The notes under the pieces are model-generated. The model ran no database searches and was not told where the DNA came from. It worked only from the letters and a program-made list of their open reading frames with translations. From Cristatella mucedo (taxonomy: Eukaryota; Bryozoa; Phylactolaemata; Cristatellidae), in contig WPIO01000028.1 of NCBI GenBank assembly GCA_009760855.2, positions 801,001-865,000 of the forward strand: a DNA stretch of 64,000 nucleotides, read 5' to 3'. Shown one piece after another: positions 37,163 through 45,500 of the stretch. The position numbers were made by a program, and so were the translations under genes. Each line of letters starts with the position of its first letter. Within the stretch, counting starts at the first letter, position 1.

Positions 37163-38046
37163 TGTGTGTGTGTGCACAAGCATGTGGGCATATGTGCGCA
37201 TGGTTGTGTGCTTATGCATGAGCGTGGGTGTGCAAGCTTTCATATTTGCTTGCTTGTAGCTTGTATCTGCACCAATTGTTAACATTTTGTGCCTCAGGTA
37301 GCTCAAATAGCTGTTGTCATGCATAGCTGATGTCATGGCCATTGTCTTTGCCTTTAGGCATTGCTGTGCTTGGTTAGCGTCTAACCACCATTTTCTGGCT
37401 TGATTATTGGGTTTATCTATATTAAAATCAGGCCTATTAATTGACTAATTTCTTGTAACTGGAGGTCTCTGACTGGGGGTGAGGGTGGTCTCAAAACATT
37501 TACATGTACGCTAACGAAACTGGTCCACCTCTATGCGTATAGTGAGTGACTCAGGACCTGCAGCTGTTGCTAAGTGGCAGCATGCATGCATCGTGCAGCA
37601 TCAAGAGACTTTACGAAAAGTCTTTCTGACTTCGTGCACTGAGCATAGGCTGCTGTTTCCTATAGATTTTGGTTGCTGTCTCTCGTGTGACTCGGTGTTT
37701 GTGTGTGTCTGTGTGTGTGTGTGTGTCTGTGCGCACGCTCCAGCTGAGCCGTGGATACTCATTGTGAACTTTTTTCCAGCTCGCTATTAGCTCTGCTGGC
37801 GGCAGCGGTGCCAGCAGGGAGCAGCTGGTCAGACTCGACGAGGCCGTGAACGGTGCCGTCGACCAGCTCAGCGCCATCGTCGCACGGTCTCCAGCTGTGG
37901 CTACAGACAGCCTCATGGAGCCATTGCTTGAGCGCTACTCGGAGAAGCTGCTTGCCGTGCTTAGGGAAAAGCTGGAAGGGATCGGCAGCAGCGAGGAGCC
38001 GAGAGGCAGCAGCAACAATAACGTGCACTACTACGCTGCCACCTAG
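628..38046 (+). CDS. WDR62: WDR62/MAPKBP1-type WD40 scaffold protein, 5' partial, 27 exons
   Basis: JNK-pathway scaffold and spindle-pole/centrosome protein in the families WDR62 and MAPKBP1. Exons read by eye from conserved protein blocks and GT/AG sites: 628-742, 4705-4914, 5101-5196, 11605-11790, 12575-12735, 15408-15474, 15629-15742, 17845-17997, 18762-18828, 19164-19370, 19552-19879, 20832-21083, 22018-22287, 22408-22670, 23517-23566, 24411-24514, 24631-24704, 27797-27927, 28730-28815, 30428-30650, 31318-31366, 32095-32291, 32682-32913, 34690-35023, 36807-36841, 36999-37084, 37780-38046 (stop TAG). All phases agree; total 4,357 nt, giving 1,451 residues, close to the vertebrate proteins (about 1,510). 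The first exon starts with one base of a split codon, so the true N-terminus (about 70 residues in relatives) is upstream of the window. Exons 20-24 are the least certain because the tail is poorly conserved. WDR62 and MAPKBP1 are vertebrate paralogues; this gene may be pro-orthologous to both. Confidence 0.93.
1380..2640 (-). mobile_element. Degenerate CR1/L2-like LINE, antisense, interrupted
   Basis: Scattered matches to the better preserved copies at 16.5 and 59 kb: the motif at 1410-1440 equals their 'gggagcatatgaactaaatgc' region, and 1895-1925 equals their 'cgctcacgacagacaagcctagctgcagag' region. Later pieces near 2,060-2,280 correspond to the RT part. Heavily mutated; no open frame remains. 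A plus-oriented tail of the same family is nested at 1555-1800. Confidence 0.55.
1555..1800 (+). mobile_element. CR1/L2-like LINE 3' end with (ATT)n tail
   Basis: The same 3' UTR order as at 20,060-20,372 and 56,070-56,267: alternating 'gcatgctgacactgtgcatg' type motifs, then the conserved terminal stretch ending in 'aaagagat...gttctctgagggtg' and a short ATT repeat (1785-1800). 5' truncated, as expected for target-primed reverse transcription. Confidence 0.7.
3139..3172. repeat. 17-bp tandem repeat, two perfect copies
   Basis: The unit tcaccggtgtgtcaggc occurs twice head to tail inside an intron. No function is implied. Confidence 0.85.
6540..6594. repeat. (TG)n followed by (TA)n microsatellite
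   Basis: About 12 TG units, a short TTTA spacer, then about 9 TA units. Compound dinucleotide repeat in an intron. Confidence 0.9.
8158..9130 (-). mobile_element. Degenerate CR1/L2-like LINE, antisense
   Basis: Starts with the antisense tail (taataataataatga, then 'tagcaccctaagagaa'), passes through the 3' UTR, and near 8,500-8,830 shows the degraded RT C-terminal region ('gctcgatcactacaagattt', 'gttttgcaacagctgctg'). Many substitutions and indels; no frame left. Confidence 0.6.
10276..10360. repeat. (GA)n microsatellite, about 42 units
   Basis: Nearly pure GA dinucleotide run in an intron. The apparent open frames on both strands across it (Glu-Arg and Ser-Leu repeats) are artefacts. Confidence 0.95.
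10478..10632 (-). mobile_element. tRNA-derived SINE, family A
   Basis: On the minus strand a tRNA-like head with box-B motif (gggttcgactct) is followed by the body seen in other copies ('gctgattcatcagcctcc' at its far end in plus orientation). Relatives: 13715, 14640, 28425, 54645, 61225, 61775. Confidence 0.65.
11060..11195 (-). mobile_element. tRNA-derived SINE with LINE-like tail, family B
   Basis: In plus orientation it reads tail first ('agcaccctagtgtaattcaatctctatccaggcg') and then the inverted box B (ggctcgagcccacga) and box A (ctgtgccaaacc). The tail resembles the 3' end of the CR1/L2-like LINE in this window. Confidence 0.65.
13315..13385 (+). mobile_element. CR1/L2-like LINE terminal fragment
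   Basis: Only the terminal motif is present ('gccaagaaagagatgtatctctctcagggtgctac'-like), matching the end of the copies at 1.7 and 20.3 kb without the ATT tail. Confidence 0.5.
13715..13872 (-). mobile_element. tRNA-derived SINE, family A
   Basis: Plus orientation shows 'agcctcatttatttag', a gc-rich body, 'ggatcgcccacttcaggattcgaacc' and 'cgaccttggtcgtaaaaagtgagcacctta', the inverse of a tRNA-like head with box B GGTTCGAATCC. Very similar to 61225 and 61775. Confidence 0.7.
14640..14785 (+). mobile_element. tRNA-derived SINE, family A
   Basis: tRNA-like head (tggcccagtggtaaggtg as box A, gggtttgagtccc as box B) followed by 'gctgatgaatcagcctcc', the family-A body. Plus orientation. Confidence 0.65.
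14915..15062 (-). mobile_element. tRNA-derived SINE with LINE-like tail, family B
   Basis: Plus orientation: 'gagcaccctaagagaacttaatctctattcctg', then inverted box B (ggggctcgagcccctga) and inverted box A (ccttaaccactgagccaaac). Confidence 0.7.
15743..17844. other. Intron of the WDR62/MAPKBP1 gene carrying a well preserved LINE
   Basis: Between exons 15629-15742 and 17845-17997. The LINE copy at 16495-17345 fills the middle. The 500 bp before the acceptor are GC-richer and Ala/Ser-codon-like but have no family match. Confidence 0.6.
16495..17345 (-). mobile_element. CR1/L2-like LINE, 5'-truncated, RT C-terminal region open
   Basis: Minus-strand open frame 17343-16783 (186 codons) encodes the C-terminal part of a non-LTR retrotransposon pol: [93 protein letters not shown]. 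The 3' UTR follows and ends in an ATT microsatellite (16496-16508 in plus orientation AAT). 5' truncated within RT. Highly similar to the copy at 58991, so both are fairly recent. Confidence 0.88.
19032..19086. repeat. (GA)n microsatellite
   Basis: About 26 GA units in the intron upstream of exon 19164-19370, preceded by a degenerate GA/CAGA-rich stretch from 18,905. Confidence 0.95.
20060..20375 (+). mobile_element. CR1/L2-like LINE 3' end
   Basis: Begins in the last pol codons (equivalent to [17 protein letters not shown] in minus-strand copies), then the 3' UTR with its paired 'gcatgctgac' motifs, and ends at a T/ATT-rich tail (20,356-20,372). Inside the intron between exons 19552-19879 and 20832-21083. 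Confidence 0.75.
21478..21628 (-). mobile_element. tRNA-derived SINE with LINE-like tail, family B
   Basis: Well preserved: 'tagcaccctgagagagcttaat' tail, inverted box B (ggggctcgagcccacgacc) and inverted box A (ccttaaccactgggccaaacc). Confidence 0.75.
22671..24410. other. Two introns of the WDR62/MAPKBP1 gene flanking the 50-nt exon
   Basis: Introns 22671-23516 and 23567-24410 surround the small exon 23517-23566. Apart from a CTC/TCC-rich run (23,263-23,290) and the TG repeat, nothing is supported. The 168-codon minus-strand frame at 22919-23425 is Arg/Thr-rich without family resemblance. Confidence 0.55.
23725..23748. repeat. (TG)n microsatellite
   Basis: About 11 TG units in the intron between exons 23517-23566 and 24411-24514. 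Confidence 0.85.
25125..25250 (+). mobile_element. CR1/L2-like LINE terminal fragment with long (ATT)n tail
   Basis: The terminal motif ('gcctagaaagagattaagttctc', 'ggcactatacaaatg') is followed by about 15 ATT units, the longest tail of this family in the window. Confidence 0.75.
25835..25930 (+). mobile_element. tRNA-like SINE head fragment
   Basis: Box-B-like 'gggttcgagtc' with upstream 'cgaccgagatcat', then 'ggcaattctttatttgac', as in the copy at 54645. Short and degraded. Confidence 0.5.
26292..27000 (-). mobile_element. Degenerate CR1/L2-like LINE, antisense
   Basis: Antisense tail (AATAATAGTAATAAT at 26297), then 'tgtgtagcgccataaaagaactaaat' and the 3' UTR. RT C-terminal matches appear at 26,650-26,770 ('ccagactttcggtgcata', 'aaggctcgatcaccaaaag'). 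No open frame. Confidence 0.6.
27202..27555 (-). mobile_element. CR1/L2-like LINE 3' end, antisense
   Basis: Antisense tail 'taataacaataatacacttgataaagcaccctcagagaac'-like, then the 3' UTR colinear with 16,505-16,880. It stops just inside the pol C-terminus ('ggtctccaaaggatttgag'). Confidence 0.75.
28425..28515 (-). mobile_element. SINE family A, partial
   Basis: 'gctgatttaacagcctcg' and 'gcggcagaagagtc', followed by 'ccactggcagtgg', matching the body of the copies at 61225 and 13715. The tRNA-like head is lost. Confidence 0.5.
28882..28933. repeat. (CA)n microsatellite
   Basis: About 25 CA units, 66 bp after the donor of exon 28730-28815. Open frames across it are poly His-Thr or Val-Cys artefacts. 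Confidence 0.95.
29637..30032. mobile_element. Non-autonomous hAT transposon (MITE), 396 bp
   Basis: Terminal inverted repeats: left CAGGGGTCGGCAAACG, right ending GTTTGCCGACCTCTG, inverted match 14 of 15. Flanked by 8-bp target duplications ccctagac (29629-29636) and ctctagat (30033-30040), 6 of 8 identical and close to the hAT preference nTCTAGAn. The interior has no transposase frame. TIR and target length place it in the hAT superfamily. Confidence 0.85.
30093..30153. repeat. (TA)n microsatellite
   Basis: TG start, long TA run, CACA interruption and a second TA run; nearly palindromic by nature. Intron upstream of exon 30428-30650. Confidence 0.92.
30651..31317. other. Intron of the WDR62/MAPKBP1 gene with TC repeat
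   Basis: Donor gtaggc after 30650, acceptor gtttgaacag before 31318. Contains the TC run at 31165-31219; nothing else is supported. Confidence 0.6.
31165..31219. repeat. (TC)n microsatellite
   Basis: About 27 TC units about 100 bp upstream of exon 31318-31366. On the transcribed strand it is a very long polypyrimidine tract. Confidence 0.95.
31907..31954. repeat. 16-bp minisatellite, three copies
   Basis: Unit close to gcgcacgtacacccct, three copies with one or two differences, then a CA-rich run to 31,985. Lies in the proposed intron before exon 32095-32291. Confidence 0.85.
32914..34689. other. Intron of the WDR62/MAPKBP1 gene, no recognised repeat
   Basis: Donor gtcggt at 32914, acceptor cctttgcag before 34690. 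The first 350 bp remain open and GC-rich in one frame (to 33266) but lose the Ser/Arg-rich character of the exon. 33,300-34,680 is AT-richer with no feature seen. Confidence 0.55.
35024..36806. other. Intron of the WDR62/MAPKBP1 gene, no recognised repeat
   Basis: Donor gtaggc at 35024, acceptor ttttttctag before the 35-nt exon 36807-36841. No transposon, microsatellite or coding block was recognised in 1.8 kb. Confidence 0.55.
37127..37173. repeat. (TG)n microsatellite
   Basis: TG run of about 16 units, then an imperfect TG-rich stretch, about 40 bp after the donor of exon 36999-37084. Confidence 0.9.
37697..37735. repeat. (TG)n microsatellite, imperfect
   Basis: Interrupted TG repeat about 45 bp upstream of the last exon of the WDR62/MAPKBP1 gene. 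Confidence 0.8.
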
Positions 38047-39161
38047 CCTGGCCACCGTATGCCCCACCGAGTGTGCCTTGCGTCTGCTGTGCTGCTGGCT
38101 CGGTGCGCTGGGCAACAGCGGCAGAAGAAGTGGCCGCCTCTCTGCGTTCCATCGCGTGCCACCGGATGCAGCCGACTCGACCTGACTTTGATGGAATCGT
38201 GTAGGAGCAGGCGTCACTCCCGCGCCTGCCTGTGGCTGCTCGAGGGAGCATTCTTGCCACCTGTAGCACATGCTGTGTGCTGCGTTGCAGCAGTAATGGC
38301 AATCTTCAGCCTCAGCCGTTAGCAGCATGCTCAGCCAAAGTTGAGCTTCTAGCATGACAGTACATGCAATGTGTGTGCCGCCGCTGCTGCTGCAGGCTCG
38401 ACTGGGAACTTTTTTCGGTACTTCATCGCTCCGTCCTCAGAGCAGAGCTACTTTCTGCGCTGAGTCGCACGTCTCGATGCCATCCATGCAACGAGCAGTC
38501 GTGATGGTCAAACATTCCCTGCGCGAAGTGATATGTCCATGCTTCGCCTGCAATGTACTTTGTCAGCTATGCACGGGTAGTTTGAAAACCAGTTGCCTGC
38601 GCTTGTCTTGCCAAAGCATGGCAGCGTATATTTTTTCCCTTTTTATTGTCGGAATATAGCGTCGGTTCGTATGCACGCTGTGTGTGCCTTTCTCTGCGAA
38701 GCAGTGAAACCTATTGTATCTGCTGCTGGTGGTGACAATGCCGAGCAAGTGACAGGCAGGGTGGGGTGAGGAGGATGAGTTTTCCTAGCTTGCCAAGCAG
38801 GTCATCGTTAGCTGCTGCTGCTGCCACTTTCGGAACTGTTGGATTCGTGACGGCTCAGAGTGCGGCCCCAGACTGACTTTGCACAGTCTTTTCAACTTGC
38901 AGCTGACGGCTCGTGCGCCTCACCGAGTGCAAAAATGCCGGGCACATCGTTTGGCATCAGCCGTAAAAGAAAATGCGAAGGGGTGGGGTAATCGGCCACT
39001 CTGGGACGATGGCCGCATCGCCAGCTTCGGTTGCGCCGATCGGCAACGGAAAGCAGCTGCAAATCCTTCGGCGTTACGTTGGGCCGCGCCCAGCTGCATT
39101 CGGCTATTGGCTCGCGGCCTTTCGATGCTGCTTTCGATGCGACTTTTCGTTTGCGCATCGC
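38047..39161. other. Convergent 3' intergenic region of the WDR62/MAPKBP1 and DRC7 genes
   Basis: The two stop codons (38046 plus, 39162 minus) are 1.1 kb apart, so the stretch must hold both 3' UTRs. A minus-strand AATAAA (plus TTTATT at 38642-38647) could be the DRC7 poly(A) signal, giving a UTR of about 520 nt. No AATAAA was found for the plus-strand gene before 39162. No transposon is present. Confidence 0.5.
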
Positions 39162-39471
39162 TCACGGATTTATGTACTCGGCAAGCCGCCGGTCGGTTCG
39201 CAGCTTCTTGTCGAGCTCCATGTACTGGTACGGCGCCATCTCCTTGTGCCTCGCCAGGCGAAGCTCGTAGATGTGGATTTTGAACATGGCCTCGGTGCAG
39301 TAGGCCAGGTAGTCCTGCTCATCGTCCTTCTGCATGGACACCTGGTGCTGGTGGTGCCACTGCTGCTTCTTCGACAGGTCGGCTGTCTCCTGGAAAACGG
39401 AATTTCTCTCACCTGTCACCCGCAGGTAGCAGCTTTGGCGGTGTGAGAGCGCATTAAAGGTGACCAAATTA

Positions 39472-39560
<89 letters not shown>

Positions 39561-42500
39561 ATCGGCATCCTCATTTCTACAAATGCCGGTGCCCATCTTA
39601 GGAATGTATGAACATGGGCATAGCATATTTCGGCAATGTGCATGGGCATTTAAGTCTGGTTCCTGCTTGCAACGTGTAGATGGTGTACCTTCGTATTTGG
39701 CCCAGGGGGATACGGTGCTTGCCTATAATGACCAGGGTCATGGGCTCGAGCCCTGTACTATATGCAAAGACCCGGATAGATATTAAGTTCTCTTAAGGCA
39801 CTATGCGAATGAATTATTTTCTTCTATTTCAAACAGGGCATGGTTAGCACAGGAGTTTTACATCGGCAGCCTCTGTGGGTTTGTGCCAGGACATCTGTGC
39901 ATTATTGCCACCTGATGTTCCGAGCTGTTTTACTAGTACATTGCTCTTGCATATATCTATGTTATAGATATTCCTACCGTTGTTTAGAGTAGAGCAGCCT
40001 CTTGATGGACTTATTACGTTCCTATAAGGCTTGCTGCCGGGATGAGCCTGTTAAGGTGAAGTAACCCTGGGTGTATTGCGTGGCAGGTGGTGCTTTGGTG
40101 ACAATCTGATTCTTAAGATGGCTGCCAGGCTTGCTGGCGTTGTACTAGACTCGGCTTATAAGCTTGCATATTGTATAGATCCACTTAGCATACTTTTCGT
40201 ATGGACCTAGAACTAGATTTATTTAGATAGGGAATTTAAACTGGTATAGAATCGTGATTTGGTACGGCTAGAAAAGCTCAAGCTTTAGCTCACCCTACTC
40301 GAATGCGAGCACATGCCACCCGATTGGTATGCCAAGGTAAGATGTCGATTGTACCGCTCCTGAGTGTCATTTCCTGCACTCAAATATCAAAAACCTGTTC
40401 ACTCGTTGAAGTCGTTGCATGCCTGCTACTGAATAGGTGCCCTGCCCATTCTTTCCATGACGTCGTTCTACTCCTGATGGAAGCCAATTCCCCACATTTG
40501 CTACTTTCTGCCACCTCCCAAGAGGTGGGTTATGTTGGAAGTCTACTGCACAGCGTCTGTTGCCGTCCACTTTTTAGAGCAAGTTGGTAATAAGCGCAAT
40601 GTCCGGCCAAGAGACATGAAATGACTGTGTACAACAAAGATAATCTGCTGCCGAGCACCTTTTCAAACCGAGCTTGTATGAGGTTGGCCTTGTCAATAAG
40701 ACGTTGCTTAAGGTCCGAGAGGCAGAGATCCTTGAGACCTAGCGCCTGCTCGCGCGTGACCTTCTCCGGATCGCCCATTTGTGCAAGGAATGGAGCCAAA
40801 TAGTCAAGCTCCATCTCCTCTCGACGCATCTTCTCTTCGAGGATTTGTCTTTCCTGAAAGCAGTAGTTTCGGTTGCTCACAACAGTGCTGCTGCATAGTG
40901 GCGGTGACAGGCTTCGGTGTCGGGCAGCCCCTCTGTTGGGTGGAGTGTATGCACGAGCCCACGCCGGCAATGCGTCTCACCACTTCTTTTCTGTGCTTTT
41001 TAGCTTTCTCGTTGCGTTCAGTGTCGTAAACCGAGATCTCCAGCTCGGCCCAGCTCTCCTCGACCGGCCTCTGTTTTAGGATGGTTCGTACCTGCAAAGC
41101 AGTTGCCACAAAGAGAGAATTGTTACTTGCCTCGACGAGAGAAGTGCTTGCCTCGTGTTGTGCTACACGATCGGCCTGGAGTCGAACTGCTGCTATATGC
41201 TGCAGTTAAGGAAGGTATTCAAAAAATGAGGCCCAACATTGCAGCAAAGATAAGTCACGTCAGAGAAAGGCCATCGTTTGAGCGAACATTGCATAGATAT
41301 CCTTGCGGTCCTTTCAAAAGAAGGAATAGCGAATGAAAGAGGCCAGTGCACAGTGCAGGCTTTAACTGGCCACAATGTTTCCCAAGTTGTCTTGTACCTC
41401 AGAAGTAGTGGCTAATGGGGCGAGGCCTTGTCAGTGTGAAAGCCAAAAGTCCAGACTTTAAGCGAGCTTTTTTCCAAAGCTCCCGCCGCCGCCCCCCATG
41501 GATCAAGTGAGATCAAGCTTTCTGTTCCTCGTAGTTGTAGATGAACCGCTCGACGCTCCGTGCCAGTGTGCGAGCAAGCTAGCCCGAAGAGCAGCTCTGC
41601 ATGCTTGCCGTTCTTTTCCCAGGATGCCTACCTCTTCCTCTGACTCGCGAACTCTCCGAATGCATTCCTGCTCGTCGGCCAGCAGCTGCACGAGCATATG
41701 GTACAGCTCGAGGTTTTTCTTCTTTGCTTCGTTGGCATCCACCTGCAGCGGCAGCACAGCCGGATGCAGTTGCGGCCGCCGAGCAACTCAGAGCTGCTGC
41801 TGCTCTCCCCCTCCACGCCGGCTAATGGCCTGTTGCGGTGTCCAATAAACTGGACGGAGGACGGCAGAGAAGGCGACCGCTGCAAGGAGCAGCAGCAGCA
41901 GCACCCCCCCCCCGGCCCTGGCGCCGCCCTTGCGTGCTTGCCGGCCTCACTCGCCGGAGTGGCTAGCCACGTACCTGGAAGGTCGTGTGCATGTCCGGCG
42001 TCATGACGATCGGCGTGCCCTTGTCGTCGGCATTGGGTGGCTTGGCGAACTCGCGCGTCGACGACGAGATCCTCTGGTCATCAGTGTGATACGTCAGCTG
42101 TATCTTATCCTCCGACATCCAGAAGACCTTTTCCCTGACGTCCTCGTTAGCGTTTTTGGCACCATTCCTGTGATACCTCTCGATCATTTTCTACAAGGCC
42201 GACGTAGGGATGCTAGTCGAACGAAAATTGCTCTCGTGTCTCGTGTACACCCGTGCAGCCGATGAGGCCCGCATAATGGGGCAGCAATGGTGGCAGCTGC
42301 TGCTGAAGCAGCAGCCGGAGCAGTAGCAGCTTGCTATATATAGTCTCACAGCCAGCCGGAGACCATTCTGTCAGTCTTACTAGTATGGGTCTGTGGTTGA
42401 CGTCCTCCTCTCCCTTGGGTGCTGCTTTCTTTGGCCGCGCACCGAATATCACCTGCTTGTAGTATAGAAAGTCCTCTCTGTCCACCGTGTGTTCGACCAT

Positions 42501-45500
42501 GGACGTGGGCGTCTCCTCTCGCCTCACCAATCCGTCGACTCGGGCAGCGTTGAAGAATACCATCGTCCTCTCGGTCTCCGGTCCAGGAGCAGATGCTCGA
42601 TAGGTGTGCTCTGCAAATTGCTTGCATATTTCGATGCCATCGATCGCCGACGCCTTCTCGAGCAACCTGTTGTCTCGACGCCGAGCATAACAGGCCCTGT
42701 GCTGCAAGGATTTGGACTTTGGGCTCTCAGTGGGACCGGGGAGTAGATGTCTACGAGTATCTGCTGAGCCATTAAATATGGCATGCCCAAGGATCCGCTT
42801 CAGGTCCTAGTGTCAGCACAATCAGTATAATCCCCCTCTTGCCAATTGTTTCGCCAAGCACTATCTAGGCTTTCATGTGTGTGCACAATGGATGACGAAC
42901 AACTAACTGTACGTGTGTTTTGATAGCTCCGTTCCTTAGAGCAACTCGAACTCTCTCAGCAGCTCCCTTGCAGCTTGCATTGCTGGCATTAGCACTTAGG
43001 TGGCCGCAGAGTCTCTCAAACTGAATGACGATAAAACCTAGTAATTATTTATGGCCAAACCGAGAGCTTCTCAGAAACTGGAACGCCTAGCCATCCAGAT
43101 GGGCTTGGCCAGCATATCTCCAGTAGCAGGCAGTCTGAGCATCCTGTTCCAAAATTACTTTTCACTAGATGATCTAATCACCTCCACAGTCAAGTCTGCC
43201 CACAGTAATCGATGTAATATTGCAAAATTAAATTCAAGCTTGCTTATATGGATACTCCGACTAATCTGGTCAATGCATTTGTGACATTCCACCTACACTT
43301 CATGTAGCTCGAAATTTGTAGGTCTTCCTGCCTGTTCAAAAAGGAATAGTTGATGCAAAACTCAGCAGGCTTAGCTTGTCAGTTAGGCTTGTCTATCACC
43401 AACGTCACAACTGCCACATTGCACTACTTCTCACAAACTTGCACTAAGTCCCTATCATGTAGCATGTCGCCTTCAAAGTTCTGTTGCTCACATTCCTTTC
43501 ATTATCGTGCTGTGACCTAGTTAACTGGAATTCTTTTTAATCATGTCTCCCATCTCAGTACTCGCTCTTCTGTAGGTTAGTTGTGCCTCTAGTGAACTTC
43601 AAATCCTTGAAGTGTTGGTTTTCTAATAAAGCCAGGAGCTCGCGGCCGATTGAACTCTTGTCATCTCCTGATTTGGCGAAATTGAAAACGAAGCTTAAAA
43701 TCGCGTATTCCTCACAGCCCTTGCTCTATCTATGTGAATTGTCCCTTGTGTGCTTAAGCTTTCTGACACTGTACATGTTTAAAGTAACTAATTGACAGGT
43801 TCTGTTTCAGCTTATGCCAAGTGTCTAGAAGCAGATTAGTTCTGTTGAGTGCTATACGAATATATTATTATTATTGCTATTAGTGTTATTATAATTATTA
43901 TTTTCTACTTGTAGGTCATGCTGCCAGTGAGCTCCTGCCTCTCCCCCAGGTGCTGAAGACACACTTAATACGTAATGTGTGCGCAAATGCCTACCACGGC
44001 AGTGGTAAACTGGCAAGCAGTTACCTCTAAGTGCATGCGACCTTCCTTTTGTGAAGTGCTCTGTCACCCAGCCTGTTTGCAAGTTGTGGGTCTTGAGGTA
44101 CAGATGGTCATAACGATGGCTGTAGAACTCTTTCACCAGTGTGAAGTCGGTCACTACAATTTAACACAGTAGCATCACTGCTGCCAAATCGCTGCTTTGC
44201 CAAATCTGCTGCCTTGCCTTGCAGAACCAGTATGCTTACACTCGTAGTCATCGTATGCAGACAGCCTTGCCACGAGGCCATCCTTGCTCAGGTAAGGGGC
44301 AAATTTTTCGAGCTTGGCTTTCTTGAAGTACTTGGTTTTCTTTCCATGTGGGCATCTCATTTCAAACTCTGTCGACGAAAGTGAAGAGAAGCCATTTGCA
44401 CTTTTAGTGTGAAAATTGTGGATTGTGCATTTAACAGAAAACAGATACATTTAGCGATGGAGTTGCAAGAGTCATAAAAAACGGTCATCGAGTGAAACAA
44501 GAGCTTCTTTTCTATCATTCGCTGTGCAAGGCATGCTAGGGTAACAGTCCGGCATCCTGATTGTAGGTTTACTGAACAAATTGCTTACAACGCATGCCTA
44601 GCTGTAGCAGCGCCTTTGCAAGCTCTGCACAGCGAGCGACCATGAACGCAGGGTATTTTCACTACCACTACAAATAATGCTGGTTGACTTTACATAACCT
44701 AACCGCAGCACTTGTGGTGAGACAACCTAACATGGATTGCATCATCAATACGGTTTGGAAGCCTCTATCCCACATGTAGGAAACTTTAGTGAGCTCAAAT
44801 GTAGCAGATTTCTCCGATGGCAATCGATAGAATTCAGGTGCTATAGGGGGTTTTTGTTTGCGTTTACACGAAGCACTGCATTTGTGCTACTTTCTTCACA
44901 CACAGGAGACTGAGATTGCTGGAGATATTCTGGCAGTGCCCACGACGTCCACCAGAGAGGTGGCTGCGTCCGCCTGAGAAGCGTGGGGTCTGCCAGAGAG
45001 GCGGCATGGAGACCCAGACAGGGCCTGTGGCTAGTGAGTCGGCACTGATAGTTCCGGAGGAGACGGCGGCAGGGAGGGAAGCGGTGGAAGTGCGAAATGT
45101 GCCCCGCTGAGGAGACAAGCGAGGCGCTTTCCATGCAACATGAGGCAGATGGCACGGCCGAGATGCTACCGCGAGACAAGAGAGGTGCAAGGCGACAGCT
45201 GCTGCGGTCTGGAAGACGACAGCTCCGGGAATTCGTATGGTGAAGACTACTGGCAATAAAGAGACAGGCTTGCACATTCGAAGTGTGTCAATGCTTTTTT
45301 ATCTTCAAAATTAAACGGATGTGTGCCTTAAAGGTCTGCACTTGCGCATACTGACCTTTCTGAGTAATCTCTATTGGCTCACACCAAGACTGTGGCAGAT
45401 CGAGGTGCTTTTCAGCATTTTCTTCACCGTCTTCATCAGCATCAAAATCCTCATCGGGATCCGGGATTGTGGTCGTGGATTTGTCAGTGTCATTAAGAAA

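Larger units (their letters stand above)
22018..38046 (+). other. C-terminal scaffold tail and coiled-coil exons of the WDR62/MAPKBP1 gene
   Basis: Exon 22018-22287 completes the last blade ([19 protein letters not shown]). The tail from there is Ser, Pro, Ala and acid rich. Recognisable family landmarks are [15 protein letters not shown] (22408-22670), [15 protein letters not shown] (24411-24514) and an acidic run beginning [10 protein letters not shown] (27797-27927). The C-terminal block is [20 protein letters not shown] (36999-37084), then [20 protein letters not shown] and [20 protein letters not shown] (37780-38046), matching the conserved terminal helices that mediate dimerisation and partner binding in the family. 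Exons 30428-30650, 31318-31366, 32095-32291, 32682-32913 and 34690-35023 were chosen by open frame, composition and phase rather than by similarity. A further exon inside 31,490-32,040 cannot be excluded. Confidence 0.78.
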
